Source: Dehalococcoidia bacterium (GTDB taxonomy: Bacteria; Chloroflexota; Dehalococcoidia; Lucifugimonadales; JAGWBF01). From it: 7,560 nucleotides of DNA. The translations under genes were made by a program, and so were the position numbers. Below are positions 1 through 7,399 of this stretch, in pieces (position 1 is the stretch's first letter; the number at the start of each line of letters is the position of its first letter). The stretch lies in NCBI GenBank assembly GCA_021296015.1, contig JAGWBG010000075.1, positions 1 to 7,560 on the forward strand. Reading direction: 5' to 3'. The notes below the pieces were generated by a model. The model was not told the DNA's origin and did no database searches. It was given only the letters and a program-made list of their open reading frames with translations.

Positions 1-3000
1 TGCTCAATGGCCCGTCGGGTGTCCAATCTGTCCACTCGCCCCACCATCTCGTTTACCGTCCGGAAGCCCATCTGGGACATTATCTCCCGCAGGTGTTCGG
101 CGACGAAGAAGAAGTAGTTTATCACGTGCTCGGGATGGCCGGCAAACTTGGCGCGAAGCTCCGGGTCCTGGGTGGCAATGCCAACGGAGCAGGTGTTGAG
201 ATGGCACTTGCGGAGCATGATACAGCCCATAGAGATGAGGGGCGCTGTGGCAAAGCCGAACTCTTCGGCACCCAGTAGACACGCTATGGCTACGTCTCGC
301 CCAGTCTTTAACTGACCATCGGTCTGGACGACTATGCGGCCCCTTAAATCGTTCATAACCAACACCTGCTGGGTCTCGGCAACCCCCAACTCCCAGGGGA
401 GGCCTGCGTGCTTGATTGATGACTCGGGCGACGCCCCCGTGCCACCGCTATCGCCGCTGATGAGCACCACATCGCCGTGGCCCTTGGACACACCGGCGGC
501 GACCGTTCCTACGCCAACCTCGGCCACCAGCTTCACGTGAACGCGGGCGCTGGGATTGGTATATTTCAGGTCATATATAAGCTGAGCCAGGTCCTCGATG
601 GAGTAGATGTCGTGGTGGGGGGGAGGAGAGATTAGCTCAACCCCCGGAGTGGTGTGGCGAATCCACCCGATGTACTCGTCCACCTTGTGGCCGGGAAGCT
701 GCCCGCCCTCGCCGGGCTTGGAGCCTTGGGCCATCTTTATCTGGAGGTCCCTTGCGTTTATCAAATAGTTATTGGTGACGCCAAAACGCCCGGAGGCCAC
801 TTGTTTCATGGCGCTGTTGCGCGAGTCGCCGTTATCATCGGGGGTGAACCTGTGGTAGTCCTCGCCACCCTCACCGGTATTGCTCCGTGCTCCTATGCGA
901 TTCATGGCTATGGCGAGGGTCTCATGGGCCTCACGACTTATGGAGCCGAGGGAAATAGCGCCGGTAGCGAAACGCTTTACGATTTCACTGGCTGGTTCAA
1001 CTTCGTCAATGGGGATGGGCTTGTCCAAGAACCTGAACCCCAACAGCCCGCGCAGAGTTGCCATTTCCCTGCTCTGGCCGTCAATCAACTCGGCGAACTC
1101 TTTGTAGGTCTGGTAGCTCTCGGCGCGTACCGCGTGCTGGAGCTTGGCGATGGAGTCGGGGTTGTACATGTGGTACTCTCCATCACGACGCCACAGGTAG
1201 TTCCCGCCTACGTCCAGGTCCAGTTTTGCGGCCACGTCCCTGTCGGAATAGGTGAGGGTGTGTCGTCGCCGGGACTCCTCTTCGATTACTCCCAGCCCGA
1301 CTCCCCCAACCCGCGTCGGCGTCCATGAGAAGTACCGGTCCACAAGCTCCTGACTCAGGCCAAGGGCCTCGAATATCTGAGCACCCCTGTAGCTCTGTAT
1401 CGTTGAGATGCCCATCTTGGACATCACTTTCACCACGCCCTTGTGGACGGCCTTAACGTAGTTCTTCTCCGCCGTCTTGTGGTCTATGTTGGCGGGAAGG
1501 ATGTCCTGCCGTATCAGGTCGTCCAGAGTCTCGAAGGCCAGGTATGGGTTGATGGCACCGGCGCCGTAGCCAATCAAGAGGGCAAAGTGGGCCACCTCCC
1601 TGGGCTCACCCGATTCCACCACCAGCCCCGCCTTTGTCCGGAGGCCCTCTCGTATCAGATGGTGGTGCACTGTTGAGGTAGCCAGCAGGCTGGGGACCGG
1701 CGCATGGTGGGCGTCCACTCCCCGGTCCGAAAGTATGATGATGCTGTACCCGTCTGCTATGGCACGGGAGGCCTGGCGGCAAAGGTCGTCGAGGGCCCTC
1801 TCCAGCGTACCCGCTCCCTCATCAACTCGGAACAGCGTGGACAGGGTTATTGACCTGATACCGTCCACTTGCAGGTTGCGAATCTTCTCAAGCTCGTAGT
1901 TGGTGATTATTGGTTCCTTTAGCTTGAGCTGACGACAGTGCAAGGGTGTCTCATCGAACAAGTTCTGCTCAGACCCGATGAAGCTCTCCGTGGAGGTCAC
2001 CAACTCTTCCCGTATGGCGTCCAGCGGCGGGTTTGTCACCTGGGCGAAAAGCTGTTTGAAGTAGCTGAAGACAAGCTGTGGCTTGTCCGACAGCACTGCC
2101 AGGGCAGCATCGTTGCCCATAGACCCCACCGGCTCCGTGCCGGCGACCGCCATCGGCTCCATAATCATTCTCAGGTCCTCCAGAGTGTAGCCGAAGATCT
2201 GCTGGCGCTCTAAGAGAGTATCGTAGTCCGTATCATGGACGCCGGCCGGCTCGGGCAGCTGCTCCAGAGTGACCTTGTTCTCTGCCAGCCACTTTCCGTA
2301 GGGCTGCTGCCTGGATAGCTCCCCTTTAATCTCCTCATCGTCTATGATTCGACCCTGGGCGGGGTCCAGATAGAACATACGGCCGGGCTGTAACCGGGCC
2401 TTGAACAGGACGTCCTCGGGCGGCACGTCCAGGACCCCTGTTTCGGAAGCCATCACCAGAACGTCGTTCTTGGTGACCAGGTATCTGAAGGGGCGGAGAC
2501 CGTTGCGGTCCAGGATGGCGCCGACCCTCACGCCGTCGGTAAACGATAGCAATGCAGGACCGTCCCAAGGCTCCATTAGTGCGGAGTGGTACTCGTAAAA
2601 GTCCTGCTTCTCCGGGGCTATATCCACGTGGTCGCCCCATGCCTCCGGTACGAGCATCATCATGCAGTGGGGCAAGGACCTGCCGGTAGCCAGAAGAATC
2701 TCCAGGGCGTTATCTATGCAGGCGGTGTCGCTCTGATAGGGCGTGATGAGTGGGAAGAGCTTCTGCATGTCGTCGCCGAAGAGGGGTGAAGAGAACACCG
2801 CCTGGCGTGCCACCATCCAGTTCAGGTTGCCGCGCAGGGTGTTAATCTCGCCGTTATGTAGCAGGAGCCGGTAAGGGTGGGCCAATTTCCAAGAGCCAAG
2901 GGTGTTGGTACTGAACCGGGAGTGGACCATGGCAAAGTAGCTGACCATGTCCGGGTCCGTCAGGTCTTGGTAGAAGCGGGAAATCTGGTCCGCCATGAGG

Positions 3001-3626
3001 AGGCCCTTGAAGACAATCCGGTTGGTGAACAGGCTGGGGATGTAGAAGGTTTCCGCGTCCTCAATACCCGACTCGCTGACTATATTCTCCACTCGTCTCC
3101 GTATGACGTACAGCTTGCGCACAAGGTGGGCCTCGTCGGTGGTCTGAGACCCACGCCCTATGAAAATCTGGCGTATGTAGGGCTGCACTTCCCTGGATGT
3201 CTCGCCTATTTGGCTATTGTCCACGGGAACGTCCCGCCAGCCCAGAAGAACCTGTCCCTCTTCCTGTACGACGTCCTCGAAAACCCGATAGCATACCTCC
3301 CGCTGGGCCGTGTCCTGGGGAAGGAACACCATCCCAACCCCATAGTCGCCCGGCGGAGGCAGGGTAAAGCCAAGCCTGGCACATTCTCTGCTGAAGAACT
3401 CGTGGGGTATCTGGATGAGAATTCCGGCCCCGTCTCCGGTCTTGGGGTCTGAACCTGCGGCTCCCCTGTGACCCAGGTTGATGAGCACCTGAATGCCCTT
3501 CTGGATGATGTCGTGGGACCGGACACCCTTTACATTGGCGACAACACCTACCCCGCAGGCGTCGTGCTCGAACTGCGGGTCATATAGACCTTGCTTGACC
3601 AGTTTCGGTAATCGTCTGTTACTCAA
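1..3626 (-). CDS. gltB: Glutamate synthase (GOGAT) large subunit, C-terminus cut by window edge
   Basis: The enzyme transfers the amide of glutamine to 2-oxoglutarate, giving two glutamates; it is cytoplasmic and normally works with a small subunit, GltD. Reading from a TTG at 3626, I find 1208 codons with no stop. The class II amidotransferase domain comes first: HDACGVG puts the catalytic Cys at residue 24, implying a 23-residue propeptide that is removed, followed by [11 protein letters not shown] (257-267) and MEPWDGP (351-357). A central domain follows, then the FMN domain: SNTGEGGED (915-923), [10 protein letters not shown] (970-979), GGTGASP (1061-1067) and [11 protein letters not shown] (1101-1111). 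The 3Fe-4S motif C-x5-C-x4-C is Cys1135, Cys1141 and Cys1146. The family is about 1500 residues, so roughly 300 residues, mainly the beta-helix (GXGXG) domain, lie outside. TTG was chosen because TAAGG sits 5 bases before it, an in-frame TGA lies shortly upstream, and the propeptide length fits. The identification is secure; the start is likely. The neighbouring glutamine synthetases fit the role. Whether gltD follows cannot be seen. Confidence 0.96.
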   Translation of the reverse strand, partial: MSNRRLPKLVKQGLYDPQFEHDACGVGVVANVKGVRSHDIIQKGIQVLINLGHRGAAGSDPKTGDGAGILIQIPHEFFSRECARLGFTLPPPGDYGVGMVFLPQDTAQREVCYRVFEDVVQEEGQVLLGWRDVPVDNSQIGETSREVQPYIRQIFIGRGSQTTDEAHLVRKLYVIRRRVENIVSESGIEDAETFYIPSLFTNRIVFKGLLMADQISRFYQDLTDPDMVSYFAMVHSRFSTNTLGSWKLAHPYRLLLHNGEINTLRGNLNWMVARQAVFSSPLFGDDMQKLFPLITPYQSDTACIDNALEILLATGRSLPHCMMMLVPEAWGDHVDIAPEKQDFYEYHSALMEPWDGPALLSFTDGVRVGAILDRNGLRPFRYLVTKNDVLVMASETGVLDVPPEDVLFKARLQPGRMFYLDPAQGRIIDDEEIKGELSRQQPYGKWLAENKVTLEQLPEPAGVHDTDYDTLLERQQIFGYTLEDLRMIMEPMAVAGTEPVGSMGNDAALAVLSDKPQLVFSYFKQLFAQVTNPPLDAIREELVTSTESFIGSEQNLFDETPLHCRQLKLKEPIITNYELEKIRNLQVDGIRSITLSTLFRVDEGAGTLERALDDLCRQASRAIADGYSIIILSDRGVDAHHAPVPSLLATSTVHHHLIREGLRTKAGLVVESGEPREVAHFALLIGYGAGAINPYLAFETLDDLIRQDILPANIDHKTAEKNYVKAVHKGVVKVMSKMGISTIQSYRGAQIFEALGLSQELVDRYFSWTPTRVGGVGLGVIEEESRRRHTLTYSDRDVAAKLDLDVGGNYLWRRDGEYHMYNPDSIAKLQHAVRAESYQTYKEFAELIDGQSREMATLRGLLGFRFLDKPIPIDEVEPASEIVKRFATGAISLGSISREAHETLAIAMNRIGARSNTGEGGEDYHRFTPDDNGDSRNSAMKQVASGRFGVTNNYLINARDLQIKMAQGSKPGEGGQLPGHKVDEYIGWIRHTTPGVELISPPPHHDIYSIEDLAQLIYDLKYTNPSARVHVKLVAEVGVGTVAAGVSKGHGDVVLISGDSGGTGASPESSIKHAGLPWELGVAETQQVLVMNDLRGRIVVQTDGQLKTGRDVAIACLLGAEEFGFATAPLISMGCIMLRKCHLNTCSVGIATQDPELRAKFAGHPEHVINYFFFVAEHLREIMSQMGFRTVNEMVGRVDRLDTRRAIE

Positions 3627-3631
3627 GGTAG

Positions 3632-3636
3632 CCTTA
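3632..3636 (-). promoter_or_regulatory. Ribosome binding site deciding the gltB TTG start
   Basis: On the minus strand TAAGG lies 5 bases before the TTG at 3626-3624. A second purine-rich run, GGGAAGG, is at 3640-3646, a less usual distance. No ATG or GTG lies in frame near the expected N-terminus, so TTG is the best choice. Confidence 0.55.
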
Positions 3637-3655
3637 GAACCTTCCCTTCTTCATT

Positions 3656-3675
3656 AAAACCCGGCATGTGCCAGG
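3656..3675 (-). terminator. Terminator-like hairpin in the gltB leader (possible attenuator)
   Basis: On the minus strand CCTGGC (3675-3670) pairs with GCCGGG (3665-3660), with one G-U pair and an ACAT loop, and is followed at once by TTTT (3659-3656). It lies about 30 bases before the gltB start and about 130 bases downstream of the proposed promoter, so it would act on gltB transcription itself. The stem is short and the T-run is only four, so termination would be partial at best. No clear competing antiterminator stem was found by eye. Confidence 0.35.
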
Positions 3676-3810
3676 ATAGAAGCCTCATTCCCCGTAGCCC
3701 TGCTCTGTAAGGCGGTACAGAAAAGACCATTTCTCAGCCAGTGGGAGAAGGTGTGGGGGGGTGAGATGGGCCAACAGATACAGCTAGGGCCGACTACTAA
3801 CGATTTGTAT

Positions 3811-3826
3811 TGTTAATAATATCACA
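3811..3826. promoter_or_regulatory. Operator-like palindrome over the gltB -10 box
   Basis: The minus strand reads TGTGA, six bases, TAACA (plus strand TGTTA, six bases, TCACA). The six central bases are exactly the proposed -10 TATTAT. The form TGTnA-N6-TnACA is like a CRP/FNR-family box and one base shorter than the Bacillus GlnR/TnrA box (TGTnA-N7-TnACA). Occupancy would be expected to block RNA polymerase. The regulator is unknown. Confidence 0.35.
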
Positions 3827-3843
3827 ATAATTAACTTAATCAA
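3816..3843 (-). promoter_or_regulatory. Candidate sigma-70-type promoter for gltB
   Basis: On the minus strand TTGATT (3843-3838) and TATTAT (3821-3816) are separated by 16 bases in the most AT-rich part of the spacer. The expected transcription start is near 3809, giving a leader of about 180 bases before the TTG. This is the only convincing promoter-like pair I see between the second synthetase and gltB, and it suggests that gltB can be transcribed apart from the genes upstream. Confidence 0.5.
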
Positions 3844-3912
3844 TACTGGGTATCCATCCGGTAGCGTTGCAATTCAGGTGGTCGAAATTCGGGGACCTCT
3901 CTTCAACGTAGT

Positions 3913-3941
3913 GTAGGGGTAGCTTTGGTATCTACCCCTAC
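3913..3941. repeat. Perfect 10-bp hairpin, dispersed-repeat type
   Basis: GTAGGGGTAG (3913-3922) is the exact reverse complement of CTACCCCTAC (3932-3941), with a 9-base loop. There is no T-run on either side, so it is not a standard intrinsic terminator. Hairpins of the form GTAGGGG...CCCCTAC are, from memory, common dispersed repeats in several bacterial groups. It sits about 70 bases upstream of the gltB -35 box. Confidence 0.6.
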
Positions 3942-4017
3942 GGAGACTCTTGCGGAACTCCGGTGTTGTCCAACCTGCACTTTATCCCGACCAGCCGGTT
4001 AAGGAAGCGCGTCTACC

Positions 4018-4139
4018 GTCATTCCGAACGGAGCGCGGCGAAGTGAGGAATCTACAAATCGCGCTCTCTCGCCTGACGATAGATAGGTCAGAACTGGGTT
4101 ATCTTGGATTCCTCCCGCCTTCGGCGGATTCGGAATGAC
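4018..4139. repeat. MITE-like imperfect inverted repeat with GTCATTCCGAA ends
   Basis: The 122-base unit starts with GTCATTCCGAA (4018-4028) and ends with its exact complement TTCGGAATGAC (4129-4139). Inside, GAGGAATC (4045-4052) is the complement of GATTCCTC (4107-4114). The bases between the two arm blocks are GC-rich but no longer match well (left AACGGAGCGCGGCGAAGTG, right CCGCCTTCGGCGGA). The motif GTCATTCCGA...GAGGAATCT is a widespread dispersed repeat type. No transposase is present, and no clear target-site duplication was found. A degenerate non-autonomous element is the best reading. Confidence 0.65.
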
Positions 4140-4210
4140 ATGGTACCGAAGTGCCAACTCGCCTGGTAGGCGTGATTCTCGAACTCGTCTTCTCAGAGTA
4201 ATGCCAGAAA

Positions 4211-4227
4211 GTTATGCAAAGGCCTCA
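4211..4227. repeat. Short direct repeat, copy downstream of the second glnA
   Basis: GTTATGCAAAGGCCTCA here matches GTTATGCAAAGCCTCA at 5814-5829 except for one extra G. Each copy lies downstream of a glutamine synthetase stop codon (about 70 and 8 bases). The match is short and may be chance, a remnant of gene duplication, or the edge of a mobile piece. Confidence 0.3.
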
Positions 4228-4293
4228 TCGAGGAGAAGGGACTTCCGAGATGCCTCTTACAACATTGCGACAACTCTGGAAGGCCCCGGCAGT

Positions 4294-5670
4294 CTACAGT
4301 ATGGGAAGATACCGCTTTATTTCGTAGTCCGTCACCTGTGACCTGTACCTGTCCCACTCGATTTTCTTGTTCTGGATGAATACCTTGAAGACGTGGTCTC
4401 CAAGGGAGCTTCGCAATAGCTCGCTGTTCTCTGCGAGCATGATGGCCTCCAGCAGGCTTGTGGGTATGGCCTCAATGCCCCTGCGATGGCGCTCTTCATC
4501 TTGCATTTCGAAGACGTTCTCCTCCACTGGAGGCGGCACGCGATACTCTTTTTCAATTCCCATAAGGCCCGCAGACAGCATAACGCTGAAAGCCAGGTAG
4601 GGATTACACGCCGGGTCGGGAGCCCTGTACTCCACACGTACCGAATCTTCCCTGCCCAGCCTGTAGGCGGGTACCCGAATCAGGTCGGACCTGTTGATAT
4701 TGGCCCAGGACACGTACATAGGGGCCTCGTAGCTCGGCACCAGCCGCGCGTAGGAGTTCACCCATTGATTAGTCACCAGGGTCATCTCCCGAGCATGTCG
4801 CATCAGCCCGGCAATATAGAGCTTACCCAGTTGGGACATATTATAGGAGTCATTAGAGTCATAGAAGGAGTTGTTGCCCCCTTTGAAAAGGGACTGGTGG
4901 ACGTGCATCCCGGACCCGTTGATTCCGTATATAGGCTTGGGCATAAAGGTGGCGTAGACATTGCGCTTTGAGGCCACCTCTTTGATGACCAGCTTGCTGG
5001 TCATCACGTTGTCCGCCATAGTGATGGCATCCGTATATTGCAGGTCTATCTCCTGCTGGCTCGGAGCAGCCTCGTGATGCGAGTATTTTACGGGAATGCC
5101 CATTTCGTCCAGGGTAAGGACTGTCTCCCGTCTCAAGTCGCTGGCATACTCCTCGGAAAGCTGGTCGAAGTAGCCGCCCTGGTCAATGGGTTGGGGGTCG
5201 TCCGGGCTTGCCAGATAGAAATACTCCAACTCAGGACCCACGTAATAGGTAAAACCCATTTCCGACGCACGCTTGACGTTCCGCTTCAGGACATAGCGCG
5301 GGTCTCCCTCGAATGGCTCTCCAGTCGGGTTATATATATCGCAGAACATCCTGGCAACGGATTTCTGGCGGGGACGCCAGGGTAAAATTCGGAAAGTGGT
5401 GGGGTCAGGCATGGCAATCATATCGCTCTCATGTATGCGAGCGAAACCTGCTATGGCGGACCCGTCAAAGGCCACACCCCTATCCAGCGCATCTTCCAAT
5501 TCATCAACGGTTATGGCGAAGCCCTTCAGATTGCCAAGGATGTCGGAGAACCAGAGACGTATAAACCTTACGTCGTTCTCTCTCGCCGTCCTTAGCACGA
5601 ACTCCTTGGCCTCGCCCTGTGCTTCCAACATAGTGGGGCCCCCGTATATGCTCTCTACCATAAGCTTCAT
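4294..5670 (-). CDS. glnA2: Type I glutamine synthetase, GlnA2-like
   Basis: The protein should be a cytoplasmic, ATP-dependent ligase joining ammonium, or in some relatives a polyamine, to the gamma-carboxyl of glutamate. All type I hallmarks are present: FDGSAIAGFARIHESDM (68-84); GPELEYF with metal ligands Glu147 and Glu149; HHEAAPSQQEID (198-209) with Glu200 and Glu207; NGSGMHVHQS (251-260) with His256; the flap Glu315 in SYEAP; Arg327, Arg332, Glu347 and Arg349. The sequence follows the M. tuberculosis GlnA2 pattern (KEFVLRT, RLWFSD, SARMFCDI-like, NQWVNSY, EW..YRSQVT.YE). It lacks the NLY-type adenylylation segment, which reads NVFEMQDEER, so adenylylation control is unlikely. Ser313 replaces the usual Gly before the flap Glu. 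Coordinates give the longest frame, from ATG at 5670; ATGs at 5661 and 5631 are alternatives, and family length and alignment favour 5631 (445 residues). None has a good ribosome binding site. Some actinobacterial relatives are gamma-glutamylpolyamine synthetases, so the substrate is uncertain. Confidence 0.93.
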   Translation of the reverse strand: MKLMVESIYGGPTMLEAQGEAKEFVLRTARENDVRFIRLWFSDILGNLKGFAITVDELEDALDRGVAFDGSAIAGFARIHESDMIAMPDPTTFRILPWRPRQKSVARMFCDIYNPTGEPFEGDPRYVLKRNVKRASEMGFTYYVGPELEYFYLASPDDPQPIDQGGYFDQLSEEYASDLRRETVLTLDEMGIPVKYSHHEAAPSQQEIDLQYTDAITMADNVMTSKLVIKEVASKRNVYATFMPKPIYGINGSGMHVHQSLFKGGNNSFYDSNDSYNMSQLGKLYIAGLMRHAREMTLVTNQWVNSYARLVPSYEAPMYVSWANINRSDLIRVPAYRLGREDSVRVEYRAPDPACNPYLAFSVMLSAGLMGIEKEYRVPPPVEENVFEMQDEERHRRGIEAIPTSLLEAIMLAENSELLRSSLGDHVFKVFIQNKKIEWDRYRSQVTDYEIKRYLPIL

Positions 5671-5742
5671 CCAAGTGGTGGGCAGATGGTGGGAAGGTAT
5701 TTCCCCTTCTGCAGACCGTGCTCCTCAGTGTGACATTAGGGG

Positions 5743-5776
5743 GGCGCTCCACCCGGAATAGTATGGTGGAGGCACC
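5743..5776 (-). terminator. GC-rich hairpin in the spacer between the two glnA genes
   Basis: On the minus strand GGTGCCTCCACC (5776-5765) can pair with GGTGGAGCGCC (5753-5743): seven consecutive pairs, a bulged C, then four more including one G-U, around an 11-base loop. No T-run follows, so it is not a classic intrinsic terminator. It lies about 60 bases after the first glnA stop and about 70 bases before the next start, where it could weaken read-through or protect RNA ends. The remainder of the 166-base spacer shows no clear promoter. Confidence 0.35.
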
Positions 5777-5813
5777 CCGCCGGGAGCGAAACGGAACTGA
5801 ACCCTGAATCGCC

Positions 5814-5829
5814 GTTATGCAAAGCCTCA
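5814..5829. repeat. Short direct repeat, copy downstream of the first glnA
   Basis: This is the partner of the copy at 4211-4227, differing by one base insertion. It begins about 8 bases beyond the stop codon of the broken glnA. Confidence 0.3.
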
Positions 5830-5836
5830 CCTAGCT

Positions 5837-6700
5837 CTAGGCATCGAAGTAGAGGTAGAATTCATAGGGATGGGGCCTTAGCCTCATGGGGTCTACCTCG
5901 GAGACACGCTTGTAATCCAACCAGGTTTCGATGAAATCTTTGCTGAACACGTCACCCTGTAGCAAGAATTCGTAGTCCTTCTCCAGTTCATTCAGGACTT
6001 CCTCCAGGCTACCCGGTACTTGCTTCACCTTTGCCGCCTCCTCGGGCATGAGGGCGTACAGATTAACGTCCGTGGGCGGGCCCGGGTCTACCTTGTTGAT
6101 GACGCCGTCAAGGCCCGCCATGAGCATAGCGGCGAAGGCAAGATAGGGGTTGCATGATGGGTCCGGTACACGATACTCGAGACGCCTGGCCTCGGGGCTT
6201 GACAGAAAGGTGGGGATGCGTATACAGGCGCTGCGGTTTCGCTCGGAGTACACCAGGTTAACCGGGGCCTCGTAGCCCGGCACCAGCCGCCGGTACGAGT
6301 TGGTGGTCGGAGCTATGAAAGCCAGGAGCGCCGGTGTGTGTTTGAGCAGACCTCCAATGTAGTGGAGGCATGTCTCGCTGAGAAGTGCGTACCCTTCGGA
6401 GTCATAGAAAAGGTTGACCCCATCCTTCCACAGGCTCTGGTGGGTGTGCATCCCGGAGCCGTTGTCCTGAAAGATGGGCTTGGGCATAAAGGTAGCCACT
6501 TTGCCGTGCGCCCTGGCAACGTTCTTGAGGATGTATTTCTGAAGCATCACGTTGTCGGCCATGCGGGTCATCGTATCGAAGCGAACGCCTATCTCTCCCT
6601 GGCCTGCGGTGGCAACCTCGTGGTGATGCTTTTCCACGTGAATACCCATTTGGGCCATCTTCAAGGCAACCTCGGAACGGAAGTCCTGGAGGGTGTCCAC
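5837..6700 (-). CDS. glnA: C-terminal catalytic fragment of the broken glutamine synthetase
   Basis: The first start codon in this frame is the GTG at 6700, giving 287 residues, but homology continues upstream to 6901 ([10 protein letters not shown] with its metal-binding Glu pair, then the GSI-beta insertion ending KGGYSPTAP). The GTG corresponds to an internal Val of the family and has no ribosome binding site before it, so separate translation is doubtful. Motifs in order: [61 protein letters not shown], and the adenylylation-type Tyr at codon 6058-6056. Confidence 0.75.
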   Translation of the reverse strand: MDTLQDFRSEVALKMAQMGIHVEKHHHEVATAGQGEIGVRFDTMTRMADNVMLQKYILKNVARAHGKVATFMPKPIFQDNGSGMHTHQSLWKDGVNLFYDSEGYALLSETCLHYIGGLLKHTPALLAFIAPTTNSYRRLVPGYEAPVNLVYSERNRSACIRIPTFLSSPEARRLEYRVPDPSCNPYLAFAAMLMAGLDGVINKVDPGPPTDVNLYALMPEEAAKVKQVPGSLEEVLNELEKDYEFLLQGDVFSKDFIETWLDYKRVSEVDPMRLRPHPYEFYLYFDA

Positions 6701-6869
6701 TGGAGCAGTCGGGGAGTAGCCCCCCTTGAGGCGAGGACGATAGGCCAGGTTACGGCCTCCGTCAAGGCTGGTAGTCTGGCCCGAGTTCCAGACTCCCTCA
6801 TCGGAGTCTAAAAAGTAATAGCCGCTCCGCTCGTTCTGGTCGAAACGGGCCGAGTCAAAGACGAAGTGC

Positions 6870-7244
6870 TCAAGTTCCGGGCCCCAGTAGCTGGTGTCGA
6901 TGCACTTCGGCTCTCTGTGCTATCCACCGGGGGTCTCGGGAGTAGTAATCTCTGCTAATGGGGTCCAGCACGTTACAGAACACGGTGAGAGTGTTCTGCC
7001 GGTAGAAGGGGTCCACCTGTGCGGTATTGGGGTCAGGTATCAAGAGCATGTCGCTCTCTTCAATGGACTTGAACCCGCGTATGCTGGAGCCGTCAAAACC
7101 ATAGCCGTCCTGCATGTTCTTCTCGGTAAACTCTGCGGTGGGTAGGGACAGATGTTGCAGGGTGCCGGGTACGTCCGTGAACTTGAGGTCTACAATCTCT
7201 ATACCCTGGTCATTACAAAATCGCACCAATTCCTCTGGGGTCAC
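6870..7244 (-). CDS. glnA: N-terminal fragment of the broken glutamine synthetase
   Basis: This frame gives 124 residues. Residues 1-113 match the beta-grasp domain of type I glutamine synthetases: [10 protein letters not shown] (18-27), [17 protein letters not shown] (50-66) and [11 protein letters not shown] (70-80). The last eleven residues are out of frame and unlike the family. The GTG start is supported by GGGAGG 8 bases upstream. In the dodecamer this domain supplies one side of the active site between subunits, but alone it has no metal-binding Glu residues and cannot be catalytic. Confidence 0.8.
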   Translation of the reverse strand: MTPEELVRFCNDQGIEIVDLKFTDVPGTLQHLSLPTAEFTEKNMQDGYGFDGSSIRGFKSIEESDMLLIPDPNTAQVDPFYRQNTLTVFCNVLDPISRDYYSRDPRWIAQRAEVHRHQLLGPGT

Positions 7245-7252
7245 TGGCTTAT

Positions 7253-7258
7253 CCTCCC
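7253..7258 (-). promoter_or_regulatory. Ribosome binding site for the first glnA
   Basis: GGGAGG on the minus strand ends 8 bases before the GTG at 7244-7242. It is the strongest ribosome binding site in the window and fixes the GTG start. Confidence 0.75.
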
Positions 7259-7381
7259 TTTATATAAATCCCAAATTAGGGTCTCCGGTCGAACACTCCC
7301 GTACTTACGGAATGAATGATCGAGTGGCAAGTGGGGATTCTCCTTCAGGTTCATGGATATGGTGTCCCACCGTTATCATAA

Positions 7382-7399
7382 TGTCACCGATATGTAACA
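7382..7399. promoter_or_regulatory. 18-bp operator-like inverted repeat upstream of the first glnA
   Basis: On the minus strand TGTTAC, six bases, GTGACA: the arms match at 5 of 6 positions. The TGTnA/TnACA outer frame is the same as in the palindrome over the gltB -10 box, with a core two bases longer (N8). It lies about 140 bases before the glnA start and overlaps the proposed -10 (7391-7396). The regulator is unknown. Confidence 0.35.

Larger units (their letters stand above)
3627..4293. other. Intergenic region between the second glnA and gltB
   Basis: These 667 bases contain no gene I can support; the short plus-strand frames at 3950-4138 and 4135-4341 resemble no protein I know, and the first runs through an inverted repeat. 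From right to left the region holds a short direct repeat (4211-4227), a MITE-like inverted repeat (4018-4139), a perfect 10-bp hairpin (3913-3941), the AT-rich gltB promoter (about 3811-3843) and the gltB leader with its terminator-like hairpin. No oligo-T terminator is seen just after the glnA2 stop. Confidence 0.7.
5837..7244 (-). pseudogene. glnA: Glutamine synthetase type I (GSI-beta-like) split by a frameshift
   Basis: Two frames together make one glutamine synthetase. The first runs from GTG at 7244 and ends at a TGA (6872-6870). The second is open from about 6919 to a TAG at 5837. In the first frame homology ends at Ala-Glu (codon 6908-6906); in the second it resumes at Ile-Asp-Thr-Ser-Tyr-Trp (from 6901). 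Only four bases separate these points, whereas M. tuberculosis GlnA1 has eight residues there (NYLISTGI). The simplest reading is a deletion of about 20 bases that also shifts the frame by +1. Restored, the protein would be about 475 residues, the normal GSI-beta length. All catalytic residues, and the Tyr of the adenylylation loop (NLYALMPEE), are still present, so the break looks recent or is a sequencing or assembly fault. A +1 programmed shift is unlikely because the joined protein would still lack the seven or so residues. Confidence 0.85.

Noticed and set aside
654..1328. 224-codon plus-strand open frame
   Set aside because: It lies opposite gltB codons for the conserved FMN-domain region, which are clearly real; the plus-strand translation resembles no known family.
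3634..3654. Six-codon leader frame (ATG to TAA) ending 7 bases before the gltB TTG
   Set aside because: There is no good ribosome binding site before its ATG, and such a short frame is expected by chance; it was considered as a leader peptide for the hairpin, but its codons show no Glu, Gln or other regulatory run.
4141..4200. tRNA-like tail on the minus strand (GAGTTCGAGAATCACG then GCCTACCA)
   Set aside because: The T-stem does not pair and no matching 5' acceptor half is found within 100 bases; it is probably chance around a short CGCCT/AGGCG hairpin.
3627..4293. CRISPR array, insertion sequence or phage remnants in the large spacer
   Set aside because: There are no regularly spaced repeats, no transposase or integrase fragments, and the palindromes are single short units.
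4486..4971. 161-codon plus-strand open frame inside the second glnA
   Set aside because: It is the antisense shadow of well-conserved synthetase sequence and has no supporting start signals.
6870..6919. Programmed ribosomal frameshift joining the two glnA frames
   Set aside because: The needed shift is +1, no recognised slippery sequence or shift-promoting stop is seen at the junction, and the joined protein would still lack about seven family residues.
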